DNA of 64,000 nucleotides from Phycisphaerae bacterium (GTDB lineage: Bacteria > Planctomycetota > Phycisphaerae > UBA1845 > PWPN01). Shown one piece after another: positions 28,346 through 38,635 of the stretch. The stretch lies in assembly GCA_030372985.1 (NCBI GenBank), contig JAUCQB010000213.1, positions 40,686 to 104,685 on the forward strand, in the 5' to 3' direction. A program made the translations under genes and the position numbers. Every line of letters begins with the position of its first letter. Position 1 is the first letter of the stretch. A model generated the notes under the pieces. That model was not told the DNA's origin. It ran no database searches and saw nothing but the letters and a program-made list of their open reading frames with translations.

Positions 28346-28472
28346 ATAAACAACTGACAGTAAACATCTTATGCGCTTGCATGGTTGATGTGGCGATTCT
28401 TTTCGGTTGATTCGCCGCGGATCCGGGCACATAATGCTTGCATCAACAAGCGAGCTTTACGGAGATCCAACC

Positions 28473-28922
28473 TTGATTCTCTCCCAGAAATGCCAGTACG
28501 CCGTGCGAGCCATCCTCGAATTGTCCAAACGATACGGTCAGGGGCCGGTTCCCGCCGCCGAAATCGCCGGCAGTCAGGCGACGCCCCAACGGTTCCTCGA
28601 GATCATCCTGAACGAACTCAAACCCACCGGCCTGGTTGATTCCCGCCGAGGCGCCCAGGGCGGTTTCTACCTCACCTCCTCGCCGGACCGGATCACGGTC
28701 GGCAAGGTCATTCGTCTCGTGGAGGGGCCTCTCGACCCGGTGAATTGTGAGGCGGACCAGGCCGGCCGGTGCTGCCCACTTGCGGAGCGATGTGCCCTCG
28801 CCGGACTCTGGAAACAGGCTCGGGAGGCCGTTGAGGCCGTCTATGATTCCGTCACCTTCCAAGACCTCGTCGATCAGGAAAGGAATCTGGAATCCGAAGC
28901 AGCCCTGCAGTACTGCATTTGA
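28473..28922 (+). CDS. Rrf2-family regulator, CymR-like
   Basis: About 149 residues from a TTG at 28473, chosen because GGAG is 8 nt upstream and the family N-terminus (ILSQKCQYAVRAILELSKRY) starts there. A winged helix covers about 1-80, including GLVDSRRGAQGGFYL, and is followed by KVIRLVEGPLDPVNC. Four Cys in CEADQAGRCCPLAERC could bind a metal or Fe-S cluster, but the spacing differs from IscR. The pattern of the EGP-x-x-PV segment recalls CymR, the master regulator of cysteine metabolism in Firmicutes. Divergence from cysK supports control of the sulfur operon. Confidence 0.85.
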   Translation: MILSQKCQYAVRAILELSKRYGQGPVPAAEIAGSQATPQRFLEIILNELKPTGLVDSRRGAQGGFYLTSSPDRITVGKVIRLVEGPLDPVNCEADQAGRCCPLAERCALAGLWKQAREAVEAVYDSVTFQDLVDQERNLESEAALQYCI

Positions 28923-29039
28923 GCGGCTCAAACGATGCCGACGACCCGCGGCTTGTCGCCGGAACGAGTCGCGTGCGTGCTCACCGAGTCTGTGACTGAA
29001 TGCCGACAGTGAACTGCGGAACGCGGTGTGTGCTTCTTC

Positions 29040-30362
29040 TCAGGTCGCGACGGTGGCGACGGCCTCCTCGAAGACGTTGAGGCCGACCTCCAACTGGACC
29101 TGGTTGATGCACAGCGGCGGGCAGAAACGGATGGTGGTGTCGCCGCAGCCCCACAAGAGCAGGCCGCGCCGGAACGATTCGGTGATAATGCGTTCGCGGA
29201 GTTGCCCGGCCGGCGTCTGCGAACGGCGGGGCTTGCGGACATCCACCGCCAGAAGCAAGCCCATGCCGCGCGGCGAGCCGAGGCAGCGACGGCGACCGTC
29301 GATCTGTTCGAGCTTGGAGATGAAGATCGGCGCAAGCCGGGCGGCGTTGGCGATCAGGTGCTTCTCGAGGGCCTCGACCGAAGCGAGGGCCGACGCGCAA
29401 CTCACCGGATTGCCGATGTAGGGAGCGCTGAGCAGACCTTCGTCGCTGCTCAGCAGGGTTTCCGGCGCGATCAGAGCGTGAATCGGCATACCGCTGTTCA
29501 AGCCGGTTGCCGCAAGGAGCACATCGGCCTGCACGCCGAAATGCTCACAACCGAACATGCGACCGGTACGGCCCATGCCCGTACGCGTTTCATCAATAAC
29601 CAGCAGAATGCCGTGCTCGTCACAGACTCTCCGGAGTTCCGGCAGAAAATCAGCGCTCGGAACGTGATAGTCTTCTTCGGTGAGCATCGACTCGGCAAAG
29701 ATCACCGCCACCTCTTCGCCCAAGCCGCTCTGGAAGTAATCGTGCACCGCCACGACGCTTCCGTATGGCAGGCTGTCAACAACCCACGCAGCGGGCGGAA
29801 TGCGCCGGCGGTGACGCGGCCGGCTCAAGTCGAGGGTAATCGCGGCCAGACCTCGATTGTGCGAGTTGCCGTCAAACGTGATGACGCGGTTTCGCCTGGT
29901 GCGACGCCGGGCCATTTTCAGAACAGCTTCGAGCGACTGCATCCGGTTGTTTGCGAAGAGAACGCGGTTGTCACCACGGGTTGGAGCGAGTTGAGCGAGT
30001 TTTCGTGCCAGCGCCATCAGCGGTTCGCTGGTGAATTCGCCACTGCACGCTTTCGCCATCCGCTCGACCTGTTCCTGGACCGCTCGGACGACCATCGGGT
30101 GCGCATGCCCGGCAACAGTGGCCAAAGCACCAGCGGTGAAATCAAGATATCGATTGCCGTCGAGATCTTCGACGACCGAACCGCGTGCGCGACGAACGAC
30201 CAGCGGGTAGGGCCAGCCGTTCGGAGAGGCCACGGCTCGCCGGTCGTGAGGCAAGGCCAGGGCGGTCATCGGTCCAGGCGGTGAGACCACGATCCACGGC
30301 GCGGGACCGATAGTCGGTTCCTGCGGCGGTCGTCCCGAGACTGGTACATGAAGCGTCAACAT
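29040..30362 (-). CDS. Class III aminotransferase-like protein lacking the catalytic lysine
   Basis: 440 residues with the overall class III (GABA/acetylornithine aminotransferase) fold pattern: LDGNRYLDFTAGALATVAGH, LLVIDETRTGMGRTGRMFG and YIGNPVSCASALASVEAL. The Schiff-base Lys, which should precede GLNSGMPI, is Thr286 (DVLLAATGLNSGMPI). The phosphate loop S-G-A/S-E is replaced by NNRMQSLEAV, the DEVQTG Gln is Arg, and the subunit-bridging Thr before GGNP is lost. The coding sequence is otherwise intact, so it is likely a pseudoenzyme with a binding or structural role rather than a pseudogene. The stop faces the CymR-like gene's stop. Confidence 0.8.
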   Translation of the reverse strand: MLTLHVPVSGRPPQEPTIGPAPWIVVSPPGPMTALALPHDRRAVASPNGWPYPLVVRRARGSVVEDLDGNRYLDFTAGALATVAGHAHPMVVRAVQEQVERMAKACSGEFTSEPLMALARKLAQLAPTRGDNRVLFANNRMQSLEAVLKMARRRTRRNRVITFDGNSHNRGLAAITLDLSRPRHRRRIPPAAWVVDSLPYGSVVAVHDYFQSGLGEEVAVIFAESMLTEEDYHVPSADFLPELRRVCDEHGILLVIDETRTGMGRTGRMFGCEHFGVQADVLLAATGLNSGMPIHALIAPETLLSSDEGLLSAPYIGNPVSCASALASVEALEKHLIANAARLAPIFISKLEQIDGRRRCLGSPRGMGLLLAVDVRKPRRSQTPAGQLRERIITESFRRGLLLWGCGDTTIRFCPPLCINQVQLEVGLNVFEEAVATVAT

Positions 30363-31900
<1,538 letters not shown>

Positions 31901-31970
31901 AGAGAGGATTCAGGTTTCAGTCGGCAGGTTCCGTGCCGGCAGACCATTCATTTGTGTCCGGAGGTTGATG

Positions 31971-32726
31971 ATGCGTCGCTTCGTTTCCATGATCGCCGGA
32001 GGGTGCATAATCGCTGCAGTCGGCTGCACACCCGAGCAGGTCAAGCCGGGCATCGCCGGCAAGCAGGAGTCGGTCGTCGGCAGAGTCGAGATCAAGCGGG
32101 TGGTCGATTGCCGGTACCTGTTGTATCTGCCTGAGAATTACGAATCGCAGGACCGCTGGCCGTTGATGCTGTTTCTGCACGGAGCCGGCGAACGCGGGGA
32201 TAATGTCGAGAAGGTCAAGATACACGGACCGCCGAAGCTCATCTCGCAGGGCAAGCACTTCCCCTTGATCGTGGTCTCGCCCCAGTGTCCCGACGGGACG
32301 TGGTGGGATATCGAGATGCTCGGAGCCCTGCTCGATCGCATCGAGCGCGACTGCAAGGTGGATCCGGACCGCATCTACGTGACCGGCCTGAGCATGGGCG
32401 GCTTCGGAACGTGGGCACTGGCTTGTGCGCAGCCGGATCGCTTCGCGGCCATCGCCCCGATCTGCGGCGGCGGCGAACCGAAGCTGGCTAGGCAGATCAC
32501 TCACCTTCCCACCTGGGTCTTCCATGGTGATGCGGATAGCGCAGTCCCCGTTGACCGGTCGAAGGAGATGGTCGAGGCTCTGAAGGCCGCGGGCGGCAAC
32601 GTGAAATTGACCGTCTACCCCGGCGTGGGCCACGACTCCTGGACGCGAACCTATGATGACCCCGCACTCTATGAGTGGTTCCTGTCGCACCGGCGGAGCG
32701 AGGCCAAGCGGGCGGAGACAAAATAG
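31971..32726 (+). CDS. Lipoprotein esterase/PHB-depolymerase-like alpha/beta-hydrolase
   Basis: 251 residues from the ATG at 31971 (GGAGG 6 nt upstream; TTG 31965 and ATG 31968 also in frame). A lipobox AAVGC ends the signal peptide near residue 19. Hydrolase features: oxyanion-loop LFLHGAGERGDN, nucleophile elbow GLSMGGFGTW, acid VFHGDADSAVP and histidine YPGVGHDSW. The arrangement fits the Esterase_phd/COG4099 group of secreted carboxyl esterases, often found beside polysaccharide-degrading enzymes. It follows mdh by 70 bp on the same strand, but the functional link is doubtful. Confidence 0.88.
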   Translation: MRRFVSMIAGGCIIAAVGCTPEQVKPGIAGKQESVVGRVEIKRVVDCRYLLYLPENYESQDRWPLMLFLHGAGERGDNVEKVKIHGPPKLISQGKHFPLIVVSPQCPDGTWWDIEMLGALLDRIERDCKVDPDRIYVTGLSMGGFGTWALACAQPDRFAAIAPICGGGEPKLARQITHLPTWVFHGDADSAVPVDRSKEMVEALKAAGGNVKLTVYPGVGHDSWTRTYDDPALYEWFLSHRRSEAKRAETK

Positions 32727-32934
32727 GGCAGGTGTCATGTACCTGCTTTTCCTGCTCACCGGCGTCTTCTTGCCCCAAAGGGGCACAGGCATGCAGTCAG
32801 GGGCGCAAGCCCCGGAAACAAATTCGGATTTCCCTGGCCTCGCCACGCCGTAGCCTTTGCGAAGGCGGGTCATTCGGATTTCGTCACTCGTCATTTGCCG
32901 AGATTGCGGCGATGCGACATGCAACGCCCAGGGC

Positions 32935-33474
32935 CTACCTTTTCTGCGGCATCACCTTCCACACGCCGGCCGGCGAGCGCTCAAGAACAACGAACTTTCG
33001 GTTCTTGGTGACGATCTCGACGACCTGGCCGTCAACTCTCAGGAATGTCCGCTTTCGCGGGGCGAGCGGCAGGAAACTGATGTGCACCTCGATCTGCTGG
33101 ACGTTGCTGGTGGTCACGTTCACGTCGTTCTGCTCGGGGAAAAGACCTTCGGCCGTTCCGGCCTGGCGCTCGTCGTTCAGCTTGAGAATGCGCAGCCAGC
33201 CGGGTTGCTCGTGACTGGGGTTGGTCACATACAGCCTGACCCGGTATGGCGGGCTGGGCTCGTAGGTCGAAACGGGTTGACTTTCGACCGGCCGGCTCTC
33301 GGCAGGTTTGGTCATCACCGGCCGTGTCTCGACGGGCGGTTGCTCAACCGGCAGGGCTAAGCCCTTGGGTTCGGGGTTTTTCTTGTTCGGTGATTCCTTG
33401 GGACAGCCGGCCCCGGTGGCTAGAAAGATCACCATCAGGGCCAGCATCACCGCATGTCGGACGCGCGGGTTCAT
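32935..33474 (-). CDS. Hypothetical lipoprotein with proline-rich linker
   Basis: 179 residues. A signal peptide ends at the lipobox TGAGC (Cys near residue 24). Residues ~28-75 are a Pro/Glu/Val-rich linker with repeated ETRPVMTKP, ESRPVES and QPVSTYEP motifs, which may span the cell wall or periplasm. The rest is a small beta-rich domain (YRVRLYVTNPSHEQPGWLRI, KRTFLRVDGQVVEIVTKNRK). No family recognised. Confidence 0.7.
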   Translation of the reverse strand: MNPRVRHAVMLALMVIFLATGAGCPKESPNKKNPEPKGLALPVEQPPVETRPVMTKPAESRPVESQPVSTYEPSPPYRVRLYVTNPSHEQPGWLRILKLNDERQAGTAEGLFPEQNDVNVTTSNVQQIEVHISFLPLAPRKRTFLRVDGQVVEIVTKNRKFVVLERSPAGVWKVMPQKR

Positions 33475-33847
33475 AGTTCGACTCCTGGATTGGATGACCT
33501 GGACATCTTAGCCGCCTCCCTATTGGACACCAAACCGCCCCGCTGGTTGCGAAGGCTTGCCGGTTGTGCTACGGTCCGTCGGCTGGCCGGTACGTGTTGA
33601 GCGTCAGGCTGAAGGCCTGGCACAACCGGTGGCATCGCCGCCGGATGAGACTCGCACTCGCGCAACCCGGAGGGTGGAAGCCTTCAACCGGGGTTGGTCT
33701 GGCCCTTTCAGGGTCAGGTTGGTGATGAGTGTCCTGGTCCCGGCAGCGGCGTCCTGCTTGCTGCCGGCTGCTATTGTGCGAGGCCTCCGGCCTCACGGGT
33801 GCCAGCGTTCCTGAACACGTAGAACGGCAGGCAAGGGAGCACAGACC
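33475..33847. other. Intergenic, nothing recognised
   Basis: This 373-bp divergent interval lies between the lipoprotein gene and hslV. It contains no convincing frame. GGGAG about 9 nt before the hslV ATG is the only signal noted. Confidence 0.4.
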
Positions 33848-34396
33848 ATGCGTCCAGGTCAAACAACAATCCACGCAACCACCATTCTGGCAGTGCGGCG
33901 GGGAGATCAGACGGCCATCGGCGGGGACGGCCAGGTCACCATCGGACAGACCGCCCTCAAGCACGACGCCAGCAAGATCCGACGGCTGGGCGGTGGCAAG
34001 GTCATCTGCGGCTTCGCCGGCTCAGCGGCCGACGCCTTCGCCTTGCTGGATCGATTCGAGAAGAAGCTCGACGAGTTCAAGGGCAACGTTCGCCGGGCGG
34101 CCATCGAATTAGCCAAGGATTGGCGCACCGACCGGGTGCTTCGCCGGTTGGAGTCCATGCTCGCGGTCGTCGACAGCCAGGCCTCACTGATCATCGGGGG
34201 GAGCGGCGACGTGATCGAGCCGACCGATGGGATTATCGGCATCGGCTCAGGCGGCATGTACGCCGTCGCCGCCGCGCGGGCCCTGCTTAAGCACTCCAGC
34301 CTCCCGGCCGCCGACATCGTCCGCGAAGCCCTCACCATCACCGCGGACATCTGCGTGTACACCAATCACAACATCACGGTTGAGACGCTGCCTTGA
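33848..34396 (+). CDS. hslV: ATP-dependent protease peptidase subunit HslV (ClpQ)
   Basis: 182 residues. The N-terminal-nucleophile pattern is clear: after a ten-residue propeptide ([10 protein letters not shown]) comes [20 protein letters not shown], where the first Thr is the catalytic residue. [22 protein letters not shown] and the C-terminal [15 protein letters not shown] match the family throughout. HslV forms a double hexamer capped by the HslU unfoldase. HslU is normally encoded just downstream, but here the next 400 bp hold no gene and the next gene is on the opposite strand. Confidence 0.96.
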   Translation: MRPGQTTIHATTILAVRRGDQTAIGGDGQVTIGQTALKHDASKIRRLGGGKVICGFAGSAADAFALLDRFEKKLDEFKGNVRRAAIELAKDWRTDRVLRRLESMLAVVDSQASLIIGGSGDVIEPTDGIIGIGSGGMYAVAAARALLKHSSLPAADIVREALTITADICVYTNHNITVETLP

Positions 34397-34810
34397 TCCC
34401 CCGCCCTGCCGTGGTGCCGACGCCCTCGTCAGCACTTTCCGCCAGGCAGGCCTGCGCAAACCGCGATCGAGTCCGCTCGGCTCGGCGCAGCCTGCCGGCG
34501 AAGCTGGAAGCGAGCGCCAGTCTCGCAGGGCGTGCCCCACACGCCACCTCACCAACAGACCAACAGACCAACAAACCAACAGGCTCCCCGACCGCTGAAT
34601 GCCGGGAGGGTGGGTGGCCCGTTTGTCCCGCCAGCGGATCCGCAGGGTCCGCCCTGGCGGACCATCGTATCTGCGGACCCGAAAACGGCACGGGGTTGTT
34701 TGTGGACCGCCATGTCAACAAGAATCATCTACCGTGTAGCATTCTTTAGGACTCTTTTGATGCCTTATTACCGCTTATGCCGTTTTCCGGCTCGAACGCC
34801 TGAGCCGCAC
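34397..34810. other. Intergenic with octamer repeat, no gene
   Basis: The space between hslV and the convergent ceramidase-like gene has no convincing frame. It includes the 8-bp repeat at 34551-34582. No hslU fragment was seen. Confidence 0.5.
34551..34582 (+). repeat. Four tandem copies of an 8-bp unit
   Basis: ACCAACAG occurs in four consecutive copies, the third reading ACCAACAA. A simple-sequence array in noncoding DNA downstream of hslV. Confidence 0.9.
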
Positions 34811-36172
34811 CTACTTGAGAAGCTGGCTGATTGCCTCGAGAAGTGCCGGCTCCGCGTCGGGGCCGACGCGCGAGGGCGGGCCGGTTTCATAGCCGCCTTC
34901 CTGGTAGGCGATGGCGGTGCCGATGTAGCCGGGGCCGAAGTCGCCATACCCGGCCATGCAGACCAACGCGTCGGGACGCGTTTTCACGGCAGCCAACTGG
35001 TACTCCACGAACGGCTCGCCGGGCAATCCCAGGATGAACGCCTTTCCGATCCGCAGGCAGGTCAGGTCGATGGTTTCTCTTTGTTCCGCACGACGCAGCC
35101 AGGCAAGGTCTCGGGCGGCGCGGACCCGCTCGGCCATCGGAATCTTCGGGTCGTCCAGCTTCCTGCGGAACTGCTCCTCGCTGCTGCCTGCTCGCGGCGG
35201 AAAGCATATCGGATGCACGATCCACCGCACCTCCTCGGCGGAGACCGGCTTTTTCTTCGCCGCCTCCCAGGCCCGGGCCATGGCGTCCGCCAGGCGGCCG
35301 GCCAATTCAAAGCGACGGCCGGGTGAACCGTCGTTGTACTTGCCGGCCGCGACGTTGCCGGAGGCTCCGGCGAAATGGATATGAGCCACGTTCGGGAGCG
35401 TTGCCTCCCGCAGGCCTCGGGCCAGGCCCGCAACGTCGGCGCTGACCGCTCCGCGTCCGTAGAAGCTCTGCGGGTGGCAGGCGTAGAAAGTCAACGAGGC
35501 TACCGGCCGATCGGCGTTCCAGAAGTTGATGAGTCGCAGATGGGGATCGATGAGTCCTTCGGGAGCCTCGATGCCGGCCGGCTCGGTGCAGAAGCTTCTA
35601 CGAAAGAAGCTCACATTGCCGTCCGGGCCGAGAACCCGCCGGCTGGAGGCGATACGATCGACGACGGCCTCACCCAGGCCGATATGAGTGACGTGAACAG
35701 GGTCCTCGACGGCCTCGCGAATCGCGGCCGCCGTCCGGGCAATGGCTTCACGGGCAGAGTCCGGCTCAAACGCCTGGCCGCTGAGGCCGTGTCGGGCCAG
35801 GATCGCTTCGACGGCGAAATCGCAGCCCGGGGCGTCGTGCTGATGGACCGCGTGAAGGGCGACGCGATCCGCGCTCGTGCCGGCAGCCTCGCCCAGAGCG
35901 GAACGCCATGCCGCATAGCCGCTGTTGCCGATGCCGACCCAGTCAACGGCACAGAGGACAATCGGCTTGCCCGCGCCGGTCAGCACAAGCCCGCGCGCGC
36001 TCAGCGGGTCGACCACTTTGAGTGCGGGAGGAACATTGCCGTTGCACAACGGGCTTCCCAACGGCGGAGTCACATCCGCTTGAAACACGGCGATCAAAAG
36101 CGGCTGAGCGGCATGGGCCGAGCACGTGGAGAGCGATGTGGCCAGGACCAGGCAAGAAAGGAGAGATTTCAA
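34811..36172 (-). CDS. Neutral/alkaline non-lysosomal ceramidase-like secreted protein
   Basis: 453 residues with a signal peptide (SLLSCLVLATSLSTCSAHA). The N-terminal domain has family features: FQADVTPPLGSPL, VVLCAVDWVGIG-like strand, HAVHQHDAPGC with likely Zn-binding His, and later FYACHPQSFYG. Planctomycetes encode many such proteins. True ceramidase activity is uncertain, and they may hydrolyse other amides. The start is a TTG at 36172 without a Shine-Dalgarno, and it lies inside a 7-bp repeat array, so the upstream region may have been replaced. Confidence 0.8.
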   Translation of the reverse strand: MKSLLSCLVLATSLSTCSAHAAQPLLIAVFQADVTPPLGSPLCNGNVPPALKVVDPLSARGLVLTGAGKPIVLCAVDWVGIGNSGYAAWRSALGEAAGTSADRVALHAVHQHDAPGCDFAVEAILARHGLSGQAFEPDSAREAIARTAAAIREAVEDPVHVTHIGLGEAVVDRIASSRRVLGPDGNVSFFRRSFCTEPAGIEAPEGLIDPHLRLINFWNADRPVASLTFYACHPQSFYGRGAVSADVAGLARGLREATLPNVAHIHFAGASGNVAAGKYNDGSPGRRFELAGRLADAMARAWEAAKKKPVSAEEVRWIVHPICFPPRAGSSEEQFRRKLDDPKIPMAERVRAARDLAWLRRAEQRETIDLTCLRIGKAFILGLPGEPFVEYQLAAVKTRPDALVCMAGYGDFGPGYIGTAIAYQEGGYETGPPSRVGPDAEPALLEAISQLLK

Positions 36173-36199
36173 ATTGCAGAGTCGAGATTTCAGATCGAG
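36165..36199. repeat. Heptamer tandem array (GATTTCA type)
   Basis: Five consecutive 7-bp units: GATTTCA, AATTGCA, GAGTCGA, GATTTCA, GATCGAG. It has the same unit style as the large array at 58.4-58.65 kb. It overlaps the first codons of the ceramidase-like gene. Confidence 0.65.
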
Positions 36200-36295
36200 G
36201 ATCTCCTTCGCGACGCCGGTCTTTCGCGGGCCAATTTCCGATTCTTAAGCCCCCATCCTCAACTCCTTCGTGTCGTGGGCTTGCGACGTCGGGCT

Positions 36296-38470
36296 TCACT
36301 GCTTGCCCAATTCGGTCACCAGCCGATCATAGGTCTTCTTCACCAGGCTGGCCTCCAGGCCGTTAGCGGCGCTGGCGTGCGAGGATGACCATTTCATGCT
36401 GGTGGTGTCGGCTTCGAGGGCCTTGGCCAGGCGCTTCATTTCAGGCAACAGGGTCTTGGCCTCATCGCGACGGCCGGCCTGCACGTGCTGGTTGGCTTGC
36501 ACTAAGACATCGAAGAAATGCAGCGTATCTGCGGCGTAGCGGATGGGTCCGGCGTCCTCGGCGATGCGCGCCCGCACCTGCTCCGGCCACTGCTGCGATT
36601 GCAGCTCGTCGAGCATCCTTGCGCACTTGTCGATCGACGCCACCATCTCGACCAGGTCGGGAGCGTCATCGATGTCGAACCGCGTTGCCTCGTACCTCAG
36701 GTGGCGCGTCGGGAGAAGCTCCTTGTCGTTGCGATTGAGCCGATCGACCAGATGGTATTTCAGCGGCGTGGCATTGCACAGGGCGGTGTCGAGCAGGCGG
36801 TAGAGTTCACGCATCTTCCCGGCCGCCGGTCCGTAGCGGTGGGCGAAGTAATCATCCAGCATGGCCTTGCTGTCGAGATTCGGGTCCCAGAGCATGCGGG
36901 CGAGTTGCCAGTTGGTCAGGGCCTTGGTACCCCAGCTCTTTGACGTGCAGTGCATGTAGTGCATGTGCCGGGCGCCCTGTTCGTAATAGTGAGAGACGTC
37001 CACCGACATGGTCCGCTCGAAGACAATGGGCAGGCACTTGTATCGGCTCACATTGTAGTACTCGCCGATGAAGATCTGCCCGCGGTAGTATCGGTCCGGA
37101 TTGACGAACCAGTGGATAAAGTGGTTCATGTAGCTGCGGTTGAACTCGGTGCAGGCCGGGTCGTCGAAGCGATGAACGTAACAGCGGCGAATAGGGAAGA
37201 ACGTCGCGATGCAGTTTTCGTAATCGAAGCCGTCCGGCAGCGGCCGGGTCGGCGGCTCGATGACATCGGAATATGCGAGGAAATAAACGCGCACGTTGCG
37301 GTGGAGCCGGTTTTCGCTTGCAGCCCGTTTCATCTCCTGTCGTAGCCGGTGCACCAGCAGCAGGTTCCGGTCGGTCGGGGTTCCGAGGGCCTTGCACGCC
37401 TCGCATTGGCACCACTTGCCGGCGTCGAGTGTCCAGAAGTTGATGCTGTCGGCATCCTTCCACTCGCCGTCGATCAGGTCTTGCACGAGGTTCTTGAAAA
37501 ACTCGTCGCAAGCATGGCGGTTGGAGGTGCAGAAGTTATCGCCGAAATCGCCCTGGATGCGAAAGCTTCGCTTGCCGCCGATCAGACCGTACCACTCGGG
37601 GTGGGCCTCGCTGTAAGTGAGCTTGCCGTCCTTGTCCGCATCGCCCTGGAAATCGGGGCTGACGGCGTACGGATCGGTCGGACGGTCGTCGTCGCCCGCG
37701 AAACCGCTGTGGTGATACGGATACGCGGCAGCCGGGCTGATGAACCGGTGCATGAGCACGTGCCCGCCGCAGTTCATCTGAATGCCGCGTTTCTTGAGGG
37801 CGGCCTTGTCGGGCACCTGCACGCACCAGTAGTTCATCCGGTTGCGGGCCATCCAATCGAAGAAGTCGGGGTCGCCGCGATCTTCCCAGGCGTGAAATCC
37901 GCGGGTGACAAACGCGGGTTTCTCGCTGATGTACACCGGTGAAGGCAATGGGAACGCGGAGGGCTGAGGCACGTCCTCCCCGTTCGGCCCAGGCGACAGC
38001 CAGCGGACGCCGATATGGTCGAGGAAGCGGTATACGCCGTACAGCGTGCCGATGCGCCCCTCGCCGCCGATGTGGATGGAATCCGGCAAAACGCTGATGA
38101 TGTAGCCTTCCGGTCCGAGCTCGTCAAAATCGGTCACGGACAGCTTGACAGCCTTGTTCGTTCGCGGATTGCCGATCAGGATGAGTTGACCTGTCTGCGG
38201 CACTTGCTCATCATCGACGATCTCGTAATCGTTTTGTCCCGCCGGACCGGCCATCATTCGCAGATATCGCTGCAATTCCAGAGCGGCGAAGTTCTCCGTG
38301 CAAATGACGTCGTCGGTGTCGTCGCCGTCGTCCCATTTGACGTTGGCTTCGTCGTTGCCAGCCTGTTCGGCGGTCTTGTATTCGCCGCGGTTCACCACGA
38401 TGAAGGTGGCTGCGGGCGCAACCGGGGCAGCAATGCCAACGAAGGCGAGCACGAAGAATCGTGATTTCAT
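36296..38470 (-). CDS. DUF4838 protein, alpha-glucuronidase-like secreted glycosidase
   Basis: 724 residues from the ATG at 38470 (GGAGG 9 nt upstream), with signal peptide MKSRFFVLAFVGIAAPVAPA. An N-terminal alpha-glucuronidase/hexosaminidase b-type domain (ENFAALELQRYLRMMAG, ILIGNPRTNKA, GTLYGVYRFLDHIGVRWLSP) precedes the DUF4838 barrel (SPDFQGDADKDGKLTYSEAH, FWTLDAGKWCQCEACKALGT, VRVYFLAYSDVIEPPTRPLP). Members act on plant or algal polysaccharides. A calcium-loop-like DADKDGKLTYSE is inserted in the catalytic region. Same strand as the GH127 gene upstream (165 bp away) and the ceramidase-like gene downstream. Confidence 0.85.
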   Translation of the reverse strand: MKSRFFVLAFVGIAAPVAPAATFIVVNRGEYKTAEQAGNDEANVKWDDGDDTDDVICTENFAALELQRYLRMMAGPAGQNDYEIVDDEQVPQTGQLILIGNPRTNKAVKLSVTDFDELGPEGYIISVLPDSIHIGGEGRIGTLYGVYRFLDHIGVRWLSPGPNGEDVPQPSAFPLPSPVYISEKPAFVTRGFHAWEDRGDPDFFDWMARNRMNYWCVQVPDKAALKKRGIQMNCGGHVLMHRFISPAAAYPYHHSGFAGDDDRPTDPYAVSPDFQGDADKDGKLTYSEAHPEWYGLIGGKRSFRIQGDFGDNFCTSNRHACDEFFKNLVQDLIDGEWKDADSINFWTLDAGKWCQCEACKALGTPTDRNLLLVHRLRQEMKRAASENRLHRNVRVYFLAYSDVIEPPTRPLPDGFDYENCIATFFPIRRCYVHRFDDPACTEFNRSYMNHFIHWFVNPDRYYRGQIFIGEYYNVSRYKCLPIVFERTMSVDVSHYYEQGARHMHYMHCTSKSWGTKALTNWQLARMLWDPNLDSKAMLDDYFAHRYGPAAGKMRELYRLLDTALCNATPLKYHLVDRLNRNDKELLPTRHLRYEATRFDIDDAPDLVEMVASIDKCARMLDELQSQQWPEQVRARIAEDAGPIRYAADTLHFFDVLVQANQHVQAGRRDEAKTLLPEMKRLAKALEADTTSMKWSSSHASAANGLEASLVKKTYDRLVTELGKQ

Positions 38471-38563
38471 GATGGTGGTCCTCCGAGGATTCGCGCAGCA
38501 GCAGGGCTCACGGCGGCCATGTGGCAACGAAGTCGCCATCTTGCGGGCCTCATCGCCGGCCTG

Positions 38564-38610
38564 GACCGGCAGGTCTCCGCCGCCTTTCGGCGGCTCCGAC
38601 CGTGCCCTAC
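38564..38610. repeat. Dispersed palindromic repeat, copy 1
   Basis: A 47-bp sequence starting GACCGGCAGGTCTCC, passing through GCCGCC-TTTC-GGCGGC and ending TGCCCTAC. It matches 44066-44111 with about four differences. It lies between the DUF4838 and GH127 genes. Confidence 0.75.
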
Positions 38611-38635
38611 CCTCACGCACGTTCTTGGATGCGCT

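Noticed and set aside
28962..30284. Long plus-strand frame (about 418 codons) opposite the aminotransferase-like gene
   Set aside because: It is antisense to a gene with clear fold motifs, lacks a ribosome site and has no protein-like pattern; high GC leaves the complementary frame open.
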